Below, piece after piece: positions 18,974-27,985 of a DNA stretch of 64,000 nucleotides. The position numbers were made by a program, and so were the translations under genes. Source of the stretch: Rhodobacteraceae bacterium S2214 (GTDB lineage Bacteria; Pseudomonadota; Alphaproteobacteria; Rhodobacterales; Rhodobacteraceae); NCBI GenBank assembly GCA_025141675.1, contig CP081161.1, positions 1,276,001-1,340,000 on the forward strand, in the 5' to 3' direction. Below the pieces are notes generated by a model. It saw only the letters and a program-made list of their open reading frames with translations. It was not told where the DNA came from and did not search any database. Within the stretch, counting starts at the first letter, position 1. Each line of letters starts with the position of its first letter.

Positions 18974-19768
18974 TTAGGTCCCTTCAAAAACCCGTTGGCG
19001 GGCATTGTTGACGTGGTCGCGCATCGCGTCCCGTGCTGCGTCCGCGTCGCCCGCGACAAGGGCGTCATAGATCGCGTGATGTTCCGCTTGCACCAGTTCG
19101 AGGCGCGCTTGCGTTTTGGTCAGCGACAAACTGCGGGTCAGGTTCATGCCTGTCAGGATGTTGGATTGCATCGAACTGCGCGCGGCGAGGAAATATTTGT
19201 TGTCGGAAGCGGCACAAACAGCGACGTGAAACCGTTCGTCGTCGTCCACGCCCAGCTTGCCTGACACCACACAGCGATCAAGCTGATCGAGCGCCTGTTT
19301 GAGCCGCACGAGATCATCTTCGGTCCGGCGCTGGGCGGCAATATAGGCGGCTTCACCTTCGATGGCGGCACGAAATTCGAACGTCCGTTGGATGTCGGCG
19401 ATGGACCCTACAGGCGCAAAATCCAGCATGACACCTTCGGGGCGTCGCTGCACAAATGACCCCGATCCTTGGCGGGATACGATCACGCCGTCTTCGCGTA
19501 ACTGTTTCAAAGCACGGCGTAAAATGGGGCGCGACACCTTAAGCTGATCGCTCAGTGTGTGTTCTGTTGGCAGCTTTTGCCCAGCGGGAAAATCACCCGC
19601 AACAATCATCGCTAGCACGCTTTCATAGGCCTGATCTGAAAGGGACCTGTCGTTCGTCGCAGGCGGTGCTTCTGACACGGGGGGCAGGGTCGAATGGGGT
19701 ATGACGTAGGTCTCCTTGTGCCGTGACGCGATGTGGTGGCGCTGTGTTTCATAGCGGATTCTTTCCAA
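18974..19768 (-). CDS. GntR-family (FadR subfamily) transcriptional regulator
   Basis: Regulator, up to 264 residues, with a winged helix-turn-helix (QAYESVLAMIVAGDFPAGQ, then TLSDQLKVSRPILRRALKQL) and an all-helical FCD effector domain (FEFRAAIEGEAAYIAAQRR, ERFHVAVCAASDN, EHHAIYDALVAGD). It is convergent with manD (7-bp gap) and divergent from the TRAP genes, so it probably controls the sugar-acid cluster. The start is doubtful: the only start at the 5' end is TTG 19768, which lies inside a dyad likely to be the operator. A GTG at 19678 (VSEAPP) would remove the low-complexity N-terminal extension. Confidence 0.88.
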   Translation of the reverse strand: MERIRYETQRHHIASRHKETYVIPHSTLPPVSEAPPATNDRSLSDQAYESVLAMIVAGDFPAGQKLPTEHTLSDQLKVSRPILRRALKQLREDGVIVSRQGSGSFVQRRPEGVMLDFAPVGSIADIQRTFEFRAAIEGEAAYIAAQRRTEDDLVRLKQALDQLDRCVVSGKLGVDDDERFHVAVCAASDNKYFLAARSSMQSNILTGMNLTRSLSLTKTQARLELVQAEHHAIYDALVAGDADAARDAMRDHVNNARQRVFEGT

Positions 19769-19811
19769 ACATGCTGCAATTTTTGGCAGTATGTTTACAA
19801 GTGTTTACAAA
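19767..19811. promoter_or_regulatory. Probable GntR operator and tandem repeat before the TRAP genes
   Basis: An inverted repeat AACATGCTGC (19768-19777) and GCAGTATGTT (19786-19795), matching at 9 of 10 positions and extended by A/T, is followed by a tandem repeat TGTTTACAAG/TGTTTACAAA (19792-19811). It lies between the divergent regulator and dctP-like genes. Assignment to the neighbouring GntR regulator is inferred from position. Confidence 0.65.
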
Positions 19812-19903
19812 TTTTACCGAATCTGAACAACTGCGCGAACCACATGATTGTACTGCTGGGGCGCGTTGCCACTAGCGGGCGATGAAGTTCTGGGAGGAAA
19901 CCT

Positions 19904-20893
19904 GTGTTTAACTTTAAATCTATGAAAGCCCTTTTGATCGGTGCTGTCTCTGTTGCGGCCATGGCCGCCACGTCTGCTGCCGCTGAAACTGCGTTGCGTG
20001 GTGCCAGCATGTTCGACGAAGAACACGCCTACACTAAGACATTGCGCGAATTCGAACGTCTGGTTGGTGAAAAAGCCGAAGACGTCACATTTGATCTAAG
20101 CCTGAACGGTGAACTTGGCGACGAAAGCGATTTTGTCACGTTCCTGCAGCAAGGCGTTGCGATCGATTTCGCGATCATGGCTCCGTCCAACATGGCGACT
20201 TTTGCCCCGTCCATTCCGTTGATGGACATGCCGTTCCTGTTCCGCGATCTGGACCACTGGAACACTGCACTGTCCAGCGGCGTGATGGCCCCGCTTGAAG
20301 CTGAACTGCTGGAAAAAGCGAACATCCGCGTGATCGGCTATGCGGGTGGCGGTGTGCGTAACCTTGCCTCTGCTGAGCCAATCACGAACCTTGAAGAGCT
20401 TGCTGGTCACAAGATGCGTGTGATGGGTGCCCCTATTCAGGCGCAAATCTTTAACGCGCTGACGGCCGCACCTTCTGCGATTGCCTACAACGAAGTTTAC
20501 AACGCGATCCAGACGGGCGTGATTGCCGGTTTCGAAAACGAAGCGGCGTCGATCCAGAACCTGAAGTTCTACGAAGTGGCCCCAAATATCACGCTGACAA
20601 AGCACGCGATCACAGTGCGTCCTTTGGTGATGTCCGAAAGCACATTCAGCGCATTGTCTGACGATCTGAAGGCCGCTGTTCTGGAAGCAGGTGCCGAAGC
20701 GGGCGCATTCGGTCGTGCGTTGGAAAGCGGCCAAGATGGCGAAAAGATGCAAGAAATGATCGACGCTGGTCAGGTTGTTGTTGCTGAATTCGAAGGCCGT
20801 GATGCGCTGCTGGAAATGGTGATCCCTGTGCAGGACGCCTATGCCGCTGAGCTGGGTGCGACTGATTTGCTTGCTGCGATCCGCGATCAATAA
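19904..20893 (+). CDS. TRAP transporter substrate-binding protein (DctP family)
   Basis: Periplasmic solute receptor of 329 residues. It starts with GTG preceded by GGGAGGAAA and has a Sec signal (SMKALLIGAVSVAAMAATSAAAE). The mature part has DctP-family features: LREFERLVGEKAEDVTFDLS, VIGYAGGGVRNLASAEPI with the Arg-containing strand that usually binds a carboxylate, and PSAIAYNEVYNAIQTGVI. The ligand is therefore probably an organic or sugar acid; the linked mannonate dehydratase suggests a hexuronate or hexonate. It is followed by the two membrane subunits. Confidence 0.93.
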   Translation: MFNFKSMKALLIGAVSVAAMAATSAAAETALRGASMFDEEHAYTKTLREFERLVGEKAEDVTFDLSLNGELGDESDFVTFLQQGVAIDFAIMAPSNMATFAPSIPLMDMPFLFRDLDHWNTALSSGVMAPLEAELLEKANIRVIGYAGGGVRNLASAEPITNLEELAGHKMRVMGAPIQAQIFNALTAAPSAIAYNEVYNAIQTGVIAGFENEAASIQNLKFYEVAPNITLTKHAITVRPLVMSESTFSALSDDLKAAVLEAGAEAGAFGRALESGQDGEKMQEMIDAGQVVVAEFEGRDALLEMVIPVQDAYAAELGATDLLAAIRDQ

Positions 20894-20966
20894 ACTTTCC
20901 CCAATCTCCCTACTGCCGGCGTCTTTCGGGGCGCCGGTGGTTCTTTTTCTAGAACGGACCCCCAAT

Positions 20967-21461
20967 ATGATTGGACGTTTCTTGGACCGCCTTTGCGATG
21001 GCCTGCGGGTGTTGCTGGGCCTTCTGATTGCAGCGCTTGCGATCCCCGTCGGGATGCAGGTTTTGGCCCGCTATACCGGTGTGATCCCTGTCTTTTTATG
21101 GACCGAAGAACTGGCGACGTTCATCTTCGTTTGGGCCGTGATGATCGGTGCCATGATTGCCGTGTGGGACGGGACGCATTTTGATGTGCGTGTGATCCCT
21201 GATGCGAAACGTCCATTCCTGAAGTTACTTCAGGATGGGTTTGTTCTGCTTATGATCCTTGGCTTTGCTTTGATTTTTGCGTGGTACGGCGTGGAATATG
21301 CTGAATTTGGCTACATCCAGAATTCGACGATGATGCGGGCCAATATGATGATCACCTATATTTCGGTGCCCATTGCGGGCGTATTGTGGACCGTTTTCAC
21401 GGGCTACCGACTGTTTGAAGCAGTCCAGACTTACAAAAATACGAAGAAGGCAGCGGCATGA
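20967..21461 (+). CDS. TRAP transporter small permease (DctQ family)
   Basis: Small membrane subunit of 164 residues with four hydrophobic segments. It starts MIGRFLDRLCDGLRVLLG and carries the family segment FLWTEELATFIFVWAVMIG followed by a charged HFDVRVIPD loop. The longer frame from 20841 runs back into the dctP-like gene, so ATG 20967 is preferred. The stop overlaps the start of the large permease by 4 bp. Confidence 0.93.
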   Translation: MIGRFLDRLCDGLRVLLGLLIAALAIPVGMQVLARYTGVIPVFLWTEELATFIFVWAVMIGAMIAVWDGTHFDVRVIPDAKRPFLKLLQDGFVLLMILGFALIFAWYGVEYAEFGYIQNSTMMRANMMITYISVPIAGVLWTVFTGYRLFEAVQTYKNTKKAAA

Positions 21462-22768
21462 TTATTTCAACAGGTCTTGCCTGCGCCATTTTGGTTGGCG
21501 GTTTTATTCTTCTGGTCGCATTGCGGGTGCCTGTCGCTTTTGCGCTGGCGATTTCCACGGTCCCGATTGTGGTAATGGAGCTGCGTCTGACCCCGTTCAT
21601 TGTGCTTGACCGGATGTTCCAGTCTTACAATTCGTTCATTCTGCTGGCTGTGCCGTTCTTTTTATTGGCTGCGAACCTGATGAATTCAGGGAAGGTGACA
21701 GACAAGTTGATCGATTTGGCCCGCGTCTTGACAGGCTGGATGCCCGGCGGATTGGGACATGTGAACGTCGCCGTGTCGATGTTGTTCGCGGGCATTTCCG
21801 GATCATCCACCGCGGACGCTGCCGGTTGCGGTAAAATCCTGATCCCTGCGATGATCAAAGAAGGTTACGACCGCCGTTTTGCCATCGCGATCACCGCCTG
21901 TTCGTCCGTGATGGGCGTTATTATCCCGCCGTCGATCCTGATGATCGTCTGGGGCGGTGTGATGCAAACCTCTGTTGGGGCGTTGTTTTTGGCGGGTGCC
22001 GTGCCCGGCATTATGATCGGTCTGGCCTTGATGGCGACGGTTTATGGCTACGCAAAGGTTTACAACTACCCGATCATCGGGAAACCAAGTGTCAGCGATA
22101 TCGTGACTGCCTTTAAGGGCGCTTTCCTGGCGATGCTGACCCCGATCCTCGTGATCGGCGGCATCGTGGGCGGGGTCGTCACCCCGACGGAAAGCGCGAT
22201 TATTGCGGCGGGCTATTCGTTGATTTTGGGCATGTTTGTCTACCGGACCGTGACCATCAAAGACCTTGGTCACATCTTTTACGACACGGGCCGTTTTGCG
22301 TCGATTTCACTGTTCGCGATTGGGTCGGCGTCGGCGTTTGGCTGGTTGCTCGCGTTTTATCACGTGCCGCAATTGGTCGTGGATACGATGACGGCTTGGC
22401 AGTTTGGCGCGTTTGGCACGGCTTTGGTAATCGCAGGTTTGTTCCTGTTCTTTGGTCTGTTCATTGATGCGATCCCCACGATCATCATTTTGGGCACAGT
22501 ATTGTTGCCCGTCGCGACCGCGGCGGACATCCATCCGGTTGTATTTGCGATTATCGGGATTGTGTCGTTGGCTTTTGGTTTGGTGACCCCGCCTTACGGG
22601 CTGTGTTTGTTGATCTCGGCCTCGATTGGCGGCATGAATGTTGTGCAGGTGATGCGCGAAGTGGTGGTTATCCTACTGCCGATGTTGGCGATTTTGTTGC
22701 TGATCATTCTGTTCCCTGAAATCGCGCTTTGGCTGCCGCGCCAATTGATGCCCGACACAATTAACTAG
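21458..22768 (+). CDS. TRAP transporter large permease (DctM family)
   Basis: Large membrane subunit of 436 residues with about twelve hydrophobic segments. Family motifs include VPFFLLAANLMNSG, SMLFAGISGSSTADAAGCG and VIIPPSILMIVWG, plus TPTESAIIAAGYSL in the second half. The last segment ends LFPEIALWLPRQL. It drives sodium-dependent uptake with the small permease and the binding protein. An AGE-family gene follows 8 bp later. Confidence 0.94.
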   Translation: MIISTGLACAILVGGFILLVALRVPVAFALAISTVPIVVMELRLTPFIVLDRMFQSYNSFILLAVPFFLLAANLMNSGKVTDKLIDLARVLTGWMPGGLGHVNVAVSMLFAGISGSSTADAAGCGKILIPAMIKEGYDRRFAIAITACSSVMGVIIPPSILMIVWGGVMQTSVGALFLAGAVPGIMIGLALMATVYGYAKVYNYPIIGKPSVSDIVTAFKGAFLAMLTPILVIGGIVGGVVTPTESAIIAAGYSLILGMFVYRTVTIKDLGHIFYDTGRFASISLFAIGSASAFGWLLAFYHVPQLVVDTMTAWQFGAFGTALVIAGLFLFFGLFIDAIPTIIILGTVLLPVATAADIHPVVFAIIGIVSLAFGLVTPPYGLCLLISASIGGMNVVQVMREVVVILLPMLAILLLIILFPEIALWLPRQLMPDTIN

Positions 22769-22776
22769 GCTTTGAT

Positions 22777-23952
22777 ATGACGACGGATACGTGCCGCAAG
22801 GATGCGCAGGTTTGGGCAAAGTGGTTCTGGACCGACTATTTTGGTGACTGGTTAGCGAAAGTCCGCGATGGCGATGCCGGTGTCTTTGACAAGCTCGACG
22901 CGCAGGGACGGCCTGATCCGGCGGCAACAAAATCGGTGCTGACGCAGGCGCGGACTGTGTTTACCGTGGCCCATGCCGCGATGCAGTCGGGTGATCCTGC
23001 GTTGATCGCAGCGGCTGTTTCGCAGGCGGCGTTCTTGGACCGCTATCGTAAGGCACCGGGGCTATATCGTTGTGCAATTAGCGCGGATGGGACGCCCACG
23101 GGGGATGCGCTGGATGAAGCGGCGCGCAGTTATGACCAGACCTTTGTGATTTTGGCGTTGGTGACGCTGAATAAACTGGCCCCTGATCCTAGCTACGATG
23201 CGTTGATCGAGGACTGCTGGGCTGCTTTGCAGAGCACGTTGACGGATGCGGCGACTGGTTTGTTGTTGAATGACGACATCGGGGCTGAACCTAATCCCGC
23301 GCAGAACCCGCATATGCACCTTTACGAGGCGTGTTTGCAGGGGTTTCGTATGACGGGTAAGCCGCTTTGGTTGGATCGGGCCGCTGGGGTACGGCGGATC
23401 GGGGTGCAGCATTTCATGGATCAGGACAGCGGCAGTATTGTGGAGTTTCTGTCACCTGATCTCGACCCGCTACCGGGCAATGATGGGCTGCGCCGTGAAG
23501 CCGGGCACCAATGCGAATGGGCTTGGTTGTTGCTGGAAGAAGCAGAGTTGGCGAACGATCCGAGTTTGCATGACACTACGATGAAACTGTTGGCTTTTGC
23601 CGATCAGCATGGATTTGCGCGCGATGGTCTGGCGTTTGATGCGGTGTTGGCTGATGGGGCGATATTGGAAGAAACGTTCCTTTTGTGGCCCCAGACCGAA
23701 GCGATCAAAGCCTACGCATTACGGCACGTGGCGGGGGACAAAACGGCCGGTGATAAAGCCTGCACCCTGATGTGTTTGATGTTTGAACGGTGGTTCAAAG
23801 ATCGCCCCGTTTACATCAATCAGATTGATGCGGCGGGCGACACGATCTGGCCGGAGGCGCTAACGCGGTTGATGTATCACGTGGTGATCGCAATGACCGA
23901 AGGCGCGCGGGCAGGTTTGTGGGGTGCGGCACCACGTTCACTGGCCAATTAG
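22777..23952 (+). CDS. AGE-family epimerase/isomerase
   Basis: Predicted (alpha/alpha)6-barrel sugar epimerase or isomerase of 391 residues, related to N-acylglucosamine 2-epimerase, mannose isomerase and YihS. Recognisable segments are NPHMHLYEACLQGF, REAGHQCEWAWLLLE and LLWPQTEAIKAYALR, which hold the His and Glu residues used by this family. It follows the TRAP large permease by 8 bp and so belongs to the same unit. A role in bringing the imported sugar into the mannonate route is plausible; the substrate cannot be named. Confidence 0.85.
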   Translation: MTTDTCRKDAQVWAKWFWTDYFGDWLAKVRDGDAGVFDKLDAQGRPDPAATKSVLTQARTVFTVAHAAMQSGDPALIAAAVSQAAFLDRYRKAPGLYRCAISADGTPTGDALDEAARSYDQTFVILALVTLNKLAPDPSYDALIEDCWAALQSTLTDAATGLLLNDDIGAEPNPAQNPHMHLYEACLQGFRMTGKPLWLDRAAGVRRIGVQHFMDQDSGSIVEFLSPDLDPLPGNDGLRREAGHQCEWAWLLLEEAELANDPSLHDTTMKLLAFADQHGFARDGLAFDAVLADGAILEETFLLWPQTEAIKAYALRHVAGDKTAGDKACTLMCLMFERWFKDRPVYINQIDAAGDTIWPEALTRLMYHVVIAMTEGARAGLWGAAPRSLAN

Positions 23953-23997
23953 ACCAGTGTTTTTAATGTGATCCGGAACACCGCAGGCTGCCCATCA

Positions 23998-24603
23998 TCA
24001 AATGAGGTTACGTTCCTTAGCGATCATCGCTGCGTGGGTGCGGTTGCGGGCTTCCAATTTGCGGCTGAGCGTTTTCACGTGCAGCTTGATTGTCACTTCT
24101 TGCAGATCCAAGTCCCGCGCAATTTCTTTGTTGGATTTGCCTTCACAAATGCCCATCAGAACGGACGTTTCGCGTTCGGACAGGTTACCAACGGCTTTTT
24201 CCTGCACCTGTTTCATGAAATCAAAGGGCGCGTAAACTTCGTCCATGATCATGAATTTAACGGCGCTGACCATTGATTTGGACCCGAGCGTCTTGGGGAC
24301 GAACCCCACTGCGCCGTCCGCAATTGCGTCTTGGGCGATTTGGGGTGATGCAGTCCCGGACAACAGCGCGACACGACCGTCGTTCGTCGCGGCCTTCATA
24401 CGTTTGAGGCCTGCGAGGCCATTCATGCCGGGCATGTTGTAATCCAAAAGGACCAAATCAAACGCGACGCTGTCTTCAACTATGGCGAGTGCTTCATCAA
24501 GCGTGCCCGCAGTTTCGACGACATTGATACCGTCAGACGCCAACAGAAACGAAGCGATCGTTTCACGAACAAGATCATGATCATCAGCAACTAGAATACG
24601 CAT
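23998..24603 (-). CDS. NarL/LuxR-type response regulator
   Basis: 201 residues: receiver domain with acidic pair near residue 7-8 (VADDHD), phospho-acceptor Asp in LLDYNMPGMNG and conserved Lys in FVPKTLG, then a LuxR-type helix-turn-helix (LSERETSVLMGICEGKSNKE, IARDLDLQEVTIKLHVKTL). It is divergent from the small periplasmic protein and the hybrid kinase that start 308 bp away. The kinase carries its own receiver and Hpt domain and needs an output regulator, so this protein is the likely end of the relay. It is convergent with the AGE-family gene. Confidence 0.92.
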   Translation of the reverse strand: MRILVADDHDLVRETIASFLLASDGINVVETAGTLDEALAIVEDSVAFDLVLLDYNMPGMNGLAGLKRMKAATNDGRVALLSGTASPQIAQDAIADGAVGFVPKTLGSKSMVSAVKFMIMDEVYAPFDFMKQVQEKAVGNLSERETSVLMGICEGKSNKEIARDLDLQEVTIKLHVKTLSRKLEARNRTHAAMIAKERNLI

Positions 24604-24911
24604 ACTATACTTTCTATCTACCTCTTTTGGTAGACTACAATAAAAACGATTGGGGACCTAACCGAATTGGTATGATGGACCTCTTACAACCTAGATACCA
24701 CGCATTTGTGGCAAATTTCTGCTAAAGTAGATAACTTTTAAGGTTCTTTGTACCAACATTGCCTGATGCATAAGTCTGCGATTCTTTGGACGCTGGAATC
24801 TATCCTTTCGGATAGTTTGTTATGCTTATGAACATAATGAAGTTACGATGAGTCGTGCTAGGACGGGGACGCGCCCGCGTATCTGGGCCTTATAAGAGGT
24901 AAAGACTGCCA
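24604..24911. promoter_or_regulatory. Divergent intergenic region with inverted repeats
   Basis: This 308-bp, relatively AT-rich gap separates the response regulator from the sensor genes and holds no credible gene. Three short inverted repeats are visible: TCTACC-TCTTTT-GGTAGA (24617-24634), CTATCC-TTTC-GGATAG (24800-24815) and TTATG...CATAA (24820-24837 region). They are candidate binding sites for the neighbouring LuxR-type regulator or leader hairpins. Confidence 0.5.
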
Positions 24912-25391
24912 ATGACCAAAGCTTATCAGTTGTTAGCCAAAACGTTTCTGAGTTTCTCCTTGTTGACGAGCATCGCACATGCTGAGGGTGAAGTGCTTTT
25001 GACCGTGACACACGGCGAAAGCGTTATTGAATACGACCAAGACGGCCTTGACCGTTTGGGCACCGTCACTGTTGAAACATCAACAATCTGGACCGACGGT
25101 GTGTCATCCTTTACCGGTGTTCCGCTGCGCAATTTGGCAGAAACGCTTGAAGTCACCGAAGGCGTTTTTCTGGCATCCGCGATCAATGACTACACGGTCG
25201 AAATCCCGATGTCTGATGCCGTCGAAGGCGGCGCAGTGATTGCGTTCCTTAAGGACGGTGAACCGATGTCGGTACGCGACAAAGGCCCGCTTTGGGTGGT
25301 TTACCCGTATGACGACAACCCTGATTACCAGTCGGAAGTGACATATTCGCGCAGCATTTGGCAGCTGGATCGCATTGAGACGAGCGAATAA
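24912..25391 (+). CDS. Small periplasmic protein with sulfite-oxidase/MsrP-like fold
   Basis: 159 residues with a Sec signal (hydrophobic LLAKTFLSFSLLTSIAHA, cleavage near residue 24). The mature part resembles the oxidoreductase molybdopterin-binding domain: FTGVPLRNLAETLEV, NDYTVEIPMSDA, IAFLKDGEPMSVRDKGPLW, VVYPYDDNPDYQ. The protein has no cysteine at all, so the residue that ligates molybdenum in true enzymes is absent and catalysis is unlikely. Its stop overlaps the start of the hybrid kinase (TAATG). A ligand-binding or sensing partner of the kinase is the simplest inference. Confidence 0.8.
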   Translation: MTKAYQLLAKTFLSFSLLTSIAHAEGEVLLTVTHGESVIEYDQDGLDRLGTVTVETSTIWTDGVSSFTGVPLRNLAETLEVTEGVFLASAINDYTVEIPMSDAVEGGAVIAFLKDGEPMSVRDKGPLWVVYPYDDNPDYQSEVTYSRSIWQLDRIETSE

Positions 25392-27985
25392 TGCTATTTT
25401 GCCGACCGCAGGAAGGCCTGCCGGAGAATCGCAAAAAATCACTTGGACGAAACAGGTGGGTTAGCGCCGCGTTGATATGCGGCGTTGTGCTGGCGTGCAT
25501 GGTTGGGATTTACGTTCTCAGTTCCGACGCACGGCGCGAAATCAACGCATTGGCCACTGCAAATGGGGATAGCACGCAATGGTCGCTGGCGCAGTCCGAA
25601 GTCGAACTATTGGCACTTTTGTCTGAAGCACAACGGACCGACCTGCCGGAAGAAGAGAAGTTGCGCAATGTCCGGCGGCGGTTCGATATCTACTATTCGC
25701 GTGTAAACACGATGCGTGAAAGCCAGGCATTGGCTGGGCTACGGACCGAACAAGCGGCTGTCGACAATCTGGATGCCATGTCTGTTTTCGTGGATGATCT
25801 AGTCCCATTCATCGACGGGCCCGACGATGCGTTGGCGGCTATGCTGCCAGAATTAGTTACAAGGATTGAAGCGGTCCGACCGTTGGCGCGTGCGACGTCC
25901 ATCTTGGGAATCGAACATTTTGCAGAGCTCTCTGGTGAGCAGCGCGAAAACGTTGCCAATGCGTTGACGCGTCTTGGTATTCTCGTTTTCGTACTTGTAG
26001 CCGCGCTTTTCGTTGTCGTCTTTGCGCTGATGCGGTCCATGTGTCGCGCTGATCGCGATGCTGCCGAAAAGTTGATGACCCAACGTCGGATGGGCGTCAT
26101 TGTGCAGACGTCGCTAGATGCGATTGTTGTGGTCAATTTGGACGGCAAAGTCATTGAGTTTAATGAGGCCGCTGAGGAAGTATTCGGATACACGCGCGAC
26201 GAAATCGTCGGGACAAAAATGTCCGATTCGATTGTGCCCCCGAAGTATCGTGAAGGCCATGAAGCTGGGATGGCGCGCTATATCCGATCCAAGGAAGCCC
26301 ATGTTGTCGGTAAAGGGCGTATCCAGTTGGAAGGGATGCACAAAAGCGGGCGTATTTTTCCTGTCGAATTTTCGGTTTCTTCGGCTGAAGGGCCAGAGGG
26401 CGAAATTTTCGTGTCTTACATGCGCGATATTTCTGAACAGGTCGCAAAAGAAGAAGAATTGGTGCGCGCCCGTGATGAAGCGGTCGCTGGCGAACGGGCG
26501 AAGGCGGATCTGGTCGCCGTGATGAGCCATGAAATGCGGACGCCGCTTAATGGCATCGTCGGGGCGCTTGAATTATTGCGGTCCACTGATTTGGACAAAA
26601 CCCAGTCGAGCATGGCTGATGTGATGGGCACGTCGTCTGACATGTTGCTGCAACACGTCAATGACGTGCTGGATATGTCGCGTCTTGAAGCAGGCGCTGA
26701 AGAAAAGATTCAACGGCCCTACGATCCGGTCGCTGTCACACATGAGTTGTTGGAAAGCTTACAGGTCGCGGCTGAGAAATCGAAAAATAAGCTGGAATTG
26801 AAAGTTCTTGATCCGCAGTTTGACCGTGTGATGGGCGATGCGACGAAGTTACGCCAAATTCTGACGAACCTTGTGGGCAACGCGATCAAATTTACCAAGC
26901 ATGGTAAGATTGATGTTGAAATTGAACGCGATGCGGATGGTAGTTTTTGGGAATTGCGGGTGTCTGACGAAGGTGTCGGTATTTCCGAAGAAGACCAGCG
27001 TCGCATTTTTGATGACTTTGTGACGCTTGATCCATCCTACACGCGCGCGCAACAGGGCACGGGATTGGGGCTTGGTATTGTCCGTCGACTGGTCGAACAT
27101 CTTGATGGTGAAATTGGCGTCGAAAGCACTTTGGGCGAAGGCACTGTATTTTGGGTCCGGCTTCCGACAAATCTGGCTATGGACAGCCAGACCGCACCCA
27201 AGGCGAAAAGTGAAACCCACAACGCTGACGAGCAGTCAGAGATCGCAGACGGCATGAATATCCTGCTGGTCGAAGATAACGCGATCAACCGTATCGTGGC
27301 CGATGCGATGCTTAAGAAAATGGGCCACACCATTATCGAGGCTCACAACGGCGTCGAAGGTGTCGAAATCGCTAGTCGCCGACGGTTCGATGTTGTTTTA
27401 ATGGATGTCAGCATGCCCGTGATGGACGGGGTGGAAGCAACCAAACGTATCCGTGCGGGCGCGGGCCCCAATGCCGATACACCTATTTTTGCGGTGACGG
27501 CCCACGCGATGCCAGCGGACATTGAACGGTTTGTTGCGGCAGGCATGAACGATGTTCTTGTGAAACCGCTGAGTATTGCGCGTCTGAATGAACTGTTGAA
27601 CGGTGTGACTGTAGATCGTCCGGTGCAGGGTGATGACCTGCTGGATCATGAATTGATCGGTGATTTGGCGGATGCCGTTGGGTCGGAAAAGCATCACGCA
27701 TTGGTAGGCGAATTCATCGCGGAAGTTGATGACGCGACGGGCCGTTTCGGGCCTGAGGATCACCACCTGCAGGGGGACGCGTTGCGATCAGAAATCCACC
27801 GTCTTGCGGGATCTGCGTCGGTTATTGGCGCACCTGCCTTGCGTGATCGGTTGCATCATGTCGAAAGTCTTCTGGTTGCAGAAGAATTGGCAGATGCGAC
27901 TGATGCCTTGAAGGACGTGACCGAGATCTGGTCTGTAACCAAAGACGCTTTGCGGGACATGCTGGATTTGGACGGTGTCAGCTAG
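25391..27985 (+). CDS. Hybrid sensor histidine kinase with PAS, receiver and Hpt domains
   Basis: Membrane sensor of 864 residues. Transmembrane segments near 24-44 and 196-216 flank a periplasmic, mostly helical loop. A PAS domain follows (about 234-350, IVQTSLDAIVVVNLDGKVIE), then the dimerisation domain with His380 in SHEMRTPLNG and an ATPase domain (NLVGNAIKFTKHG, DEGVGISEEDQ, GTGLGLGI). Next come a receiver (ILLVEDNAINR, VLMDVSMPVMDG, KPLS) and a C-terminal Hpt (EIHRLAGSASVIG). All relay steps up to the final regulator are thus in one chain. Its stop shares the tetranucleotide CTAG with the convergent idnD gene. Confidence 0.93.
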   Translation: MLFCRPQEGLPENRKKSLGRNRWVSAALICGVVLACMVGIYVLSSDARREINALATANGDSTQWSLAQSEVELLALLSEAQRTDLPEEEKLRNVRRRFDIYYSRVNTMRESQALAGLRTEQAAVDNLDAMSVFVDDLVPFIDGPDDALAAMLPELVTRIEAVRPLARATSILGIEHFAELSGEQRENVANALTRLGILVFVLVAALFVVVFALMRSMCRADRDAAEKLMTQRRMGVIVQTSLDAIVVVNLDGKVIEFNEAAEEVFGYTRDEIVGTKMSDSIVPPKYREGHEAGMARYIRSKEAHVVGKGRIQLEGMHKSGRIFPVEFSVSSAEGPEGEIFVSYMRDISEQVAKEEELVRARDEAVAGERAKADLVAVMSHEMRTPLNGIVGALELLRSTDLDKTQSSMADVMGTSSDMLLQHVNDVLDMSRLEAGAEEKIQRPYDPVAVTHELLESLQVAAEKSKNKLELKVLDPQFDRVMGDATKLRQILTNLVGNAIKFTKHGKIDVEIERDADGSFWELRVSDEGVGISEEDQRRIFDDFVTLDPSYTRAQQGTGLGLGIVRRLVEHLDGEIGVESTLGEGTVFWVRLPTNLAMDSQTAPKAKSETHNADEQSEIADGMNILLVEDNAINRIVADAMLKKMGHTIIEAHNGVEGVEIASRRRFDVVLMDVSMPVMDGVEATKRIRAGAGPNADTPIFAVTAHAMPADIERFVAAGMNDVLVKPLSIARLNELLNGVTVDRPVQGDDLLDHELIGDLADAVGSEKHHALVGEFIAEVDDATGRFGPEDHHLQGDALRSEIHRLAGSASVIGAPALRDRLHHVESLLVAEELADATDALKDVTEIWSVTKDALRDMLDLDGVS

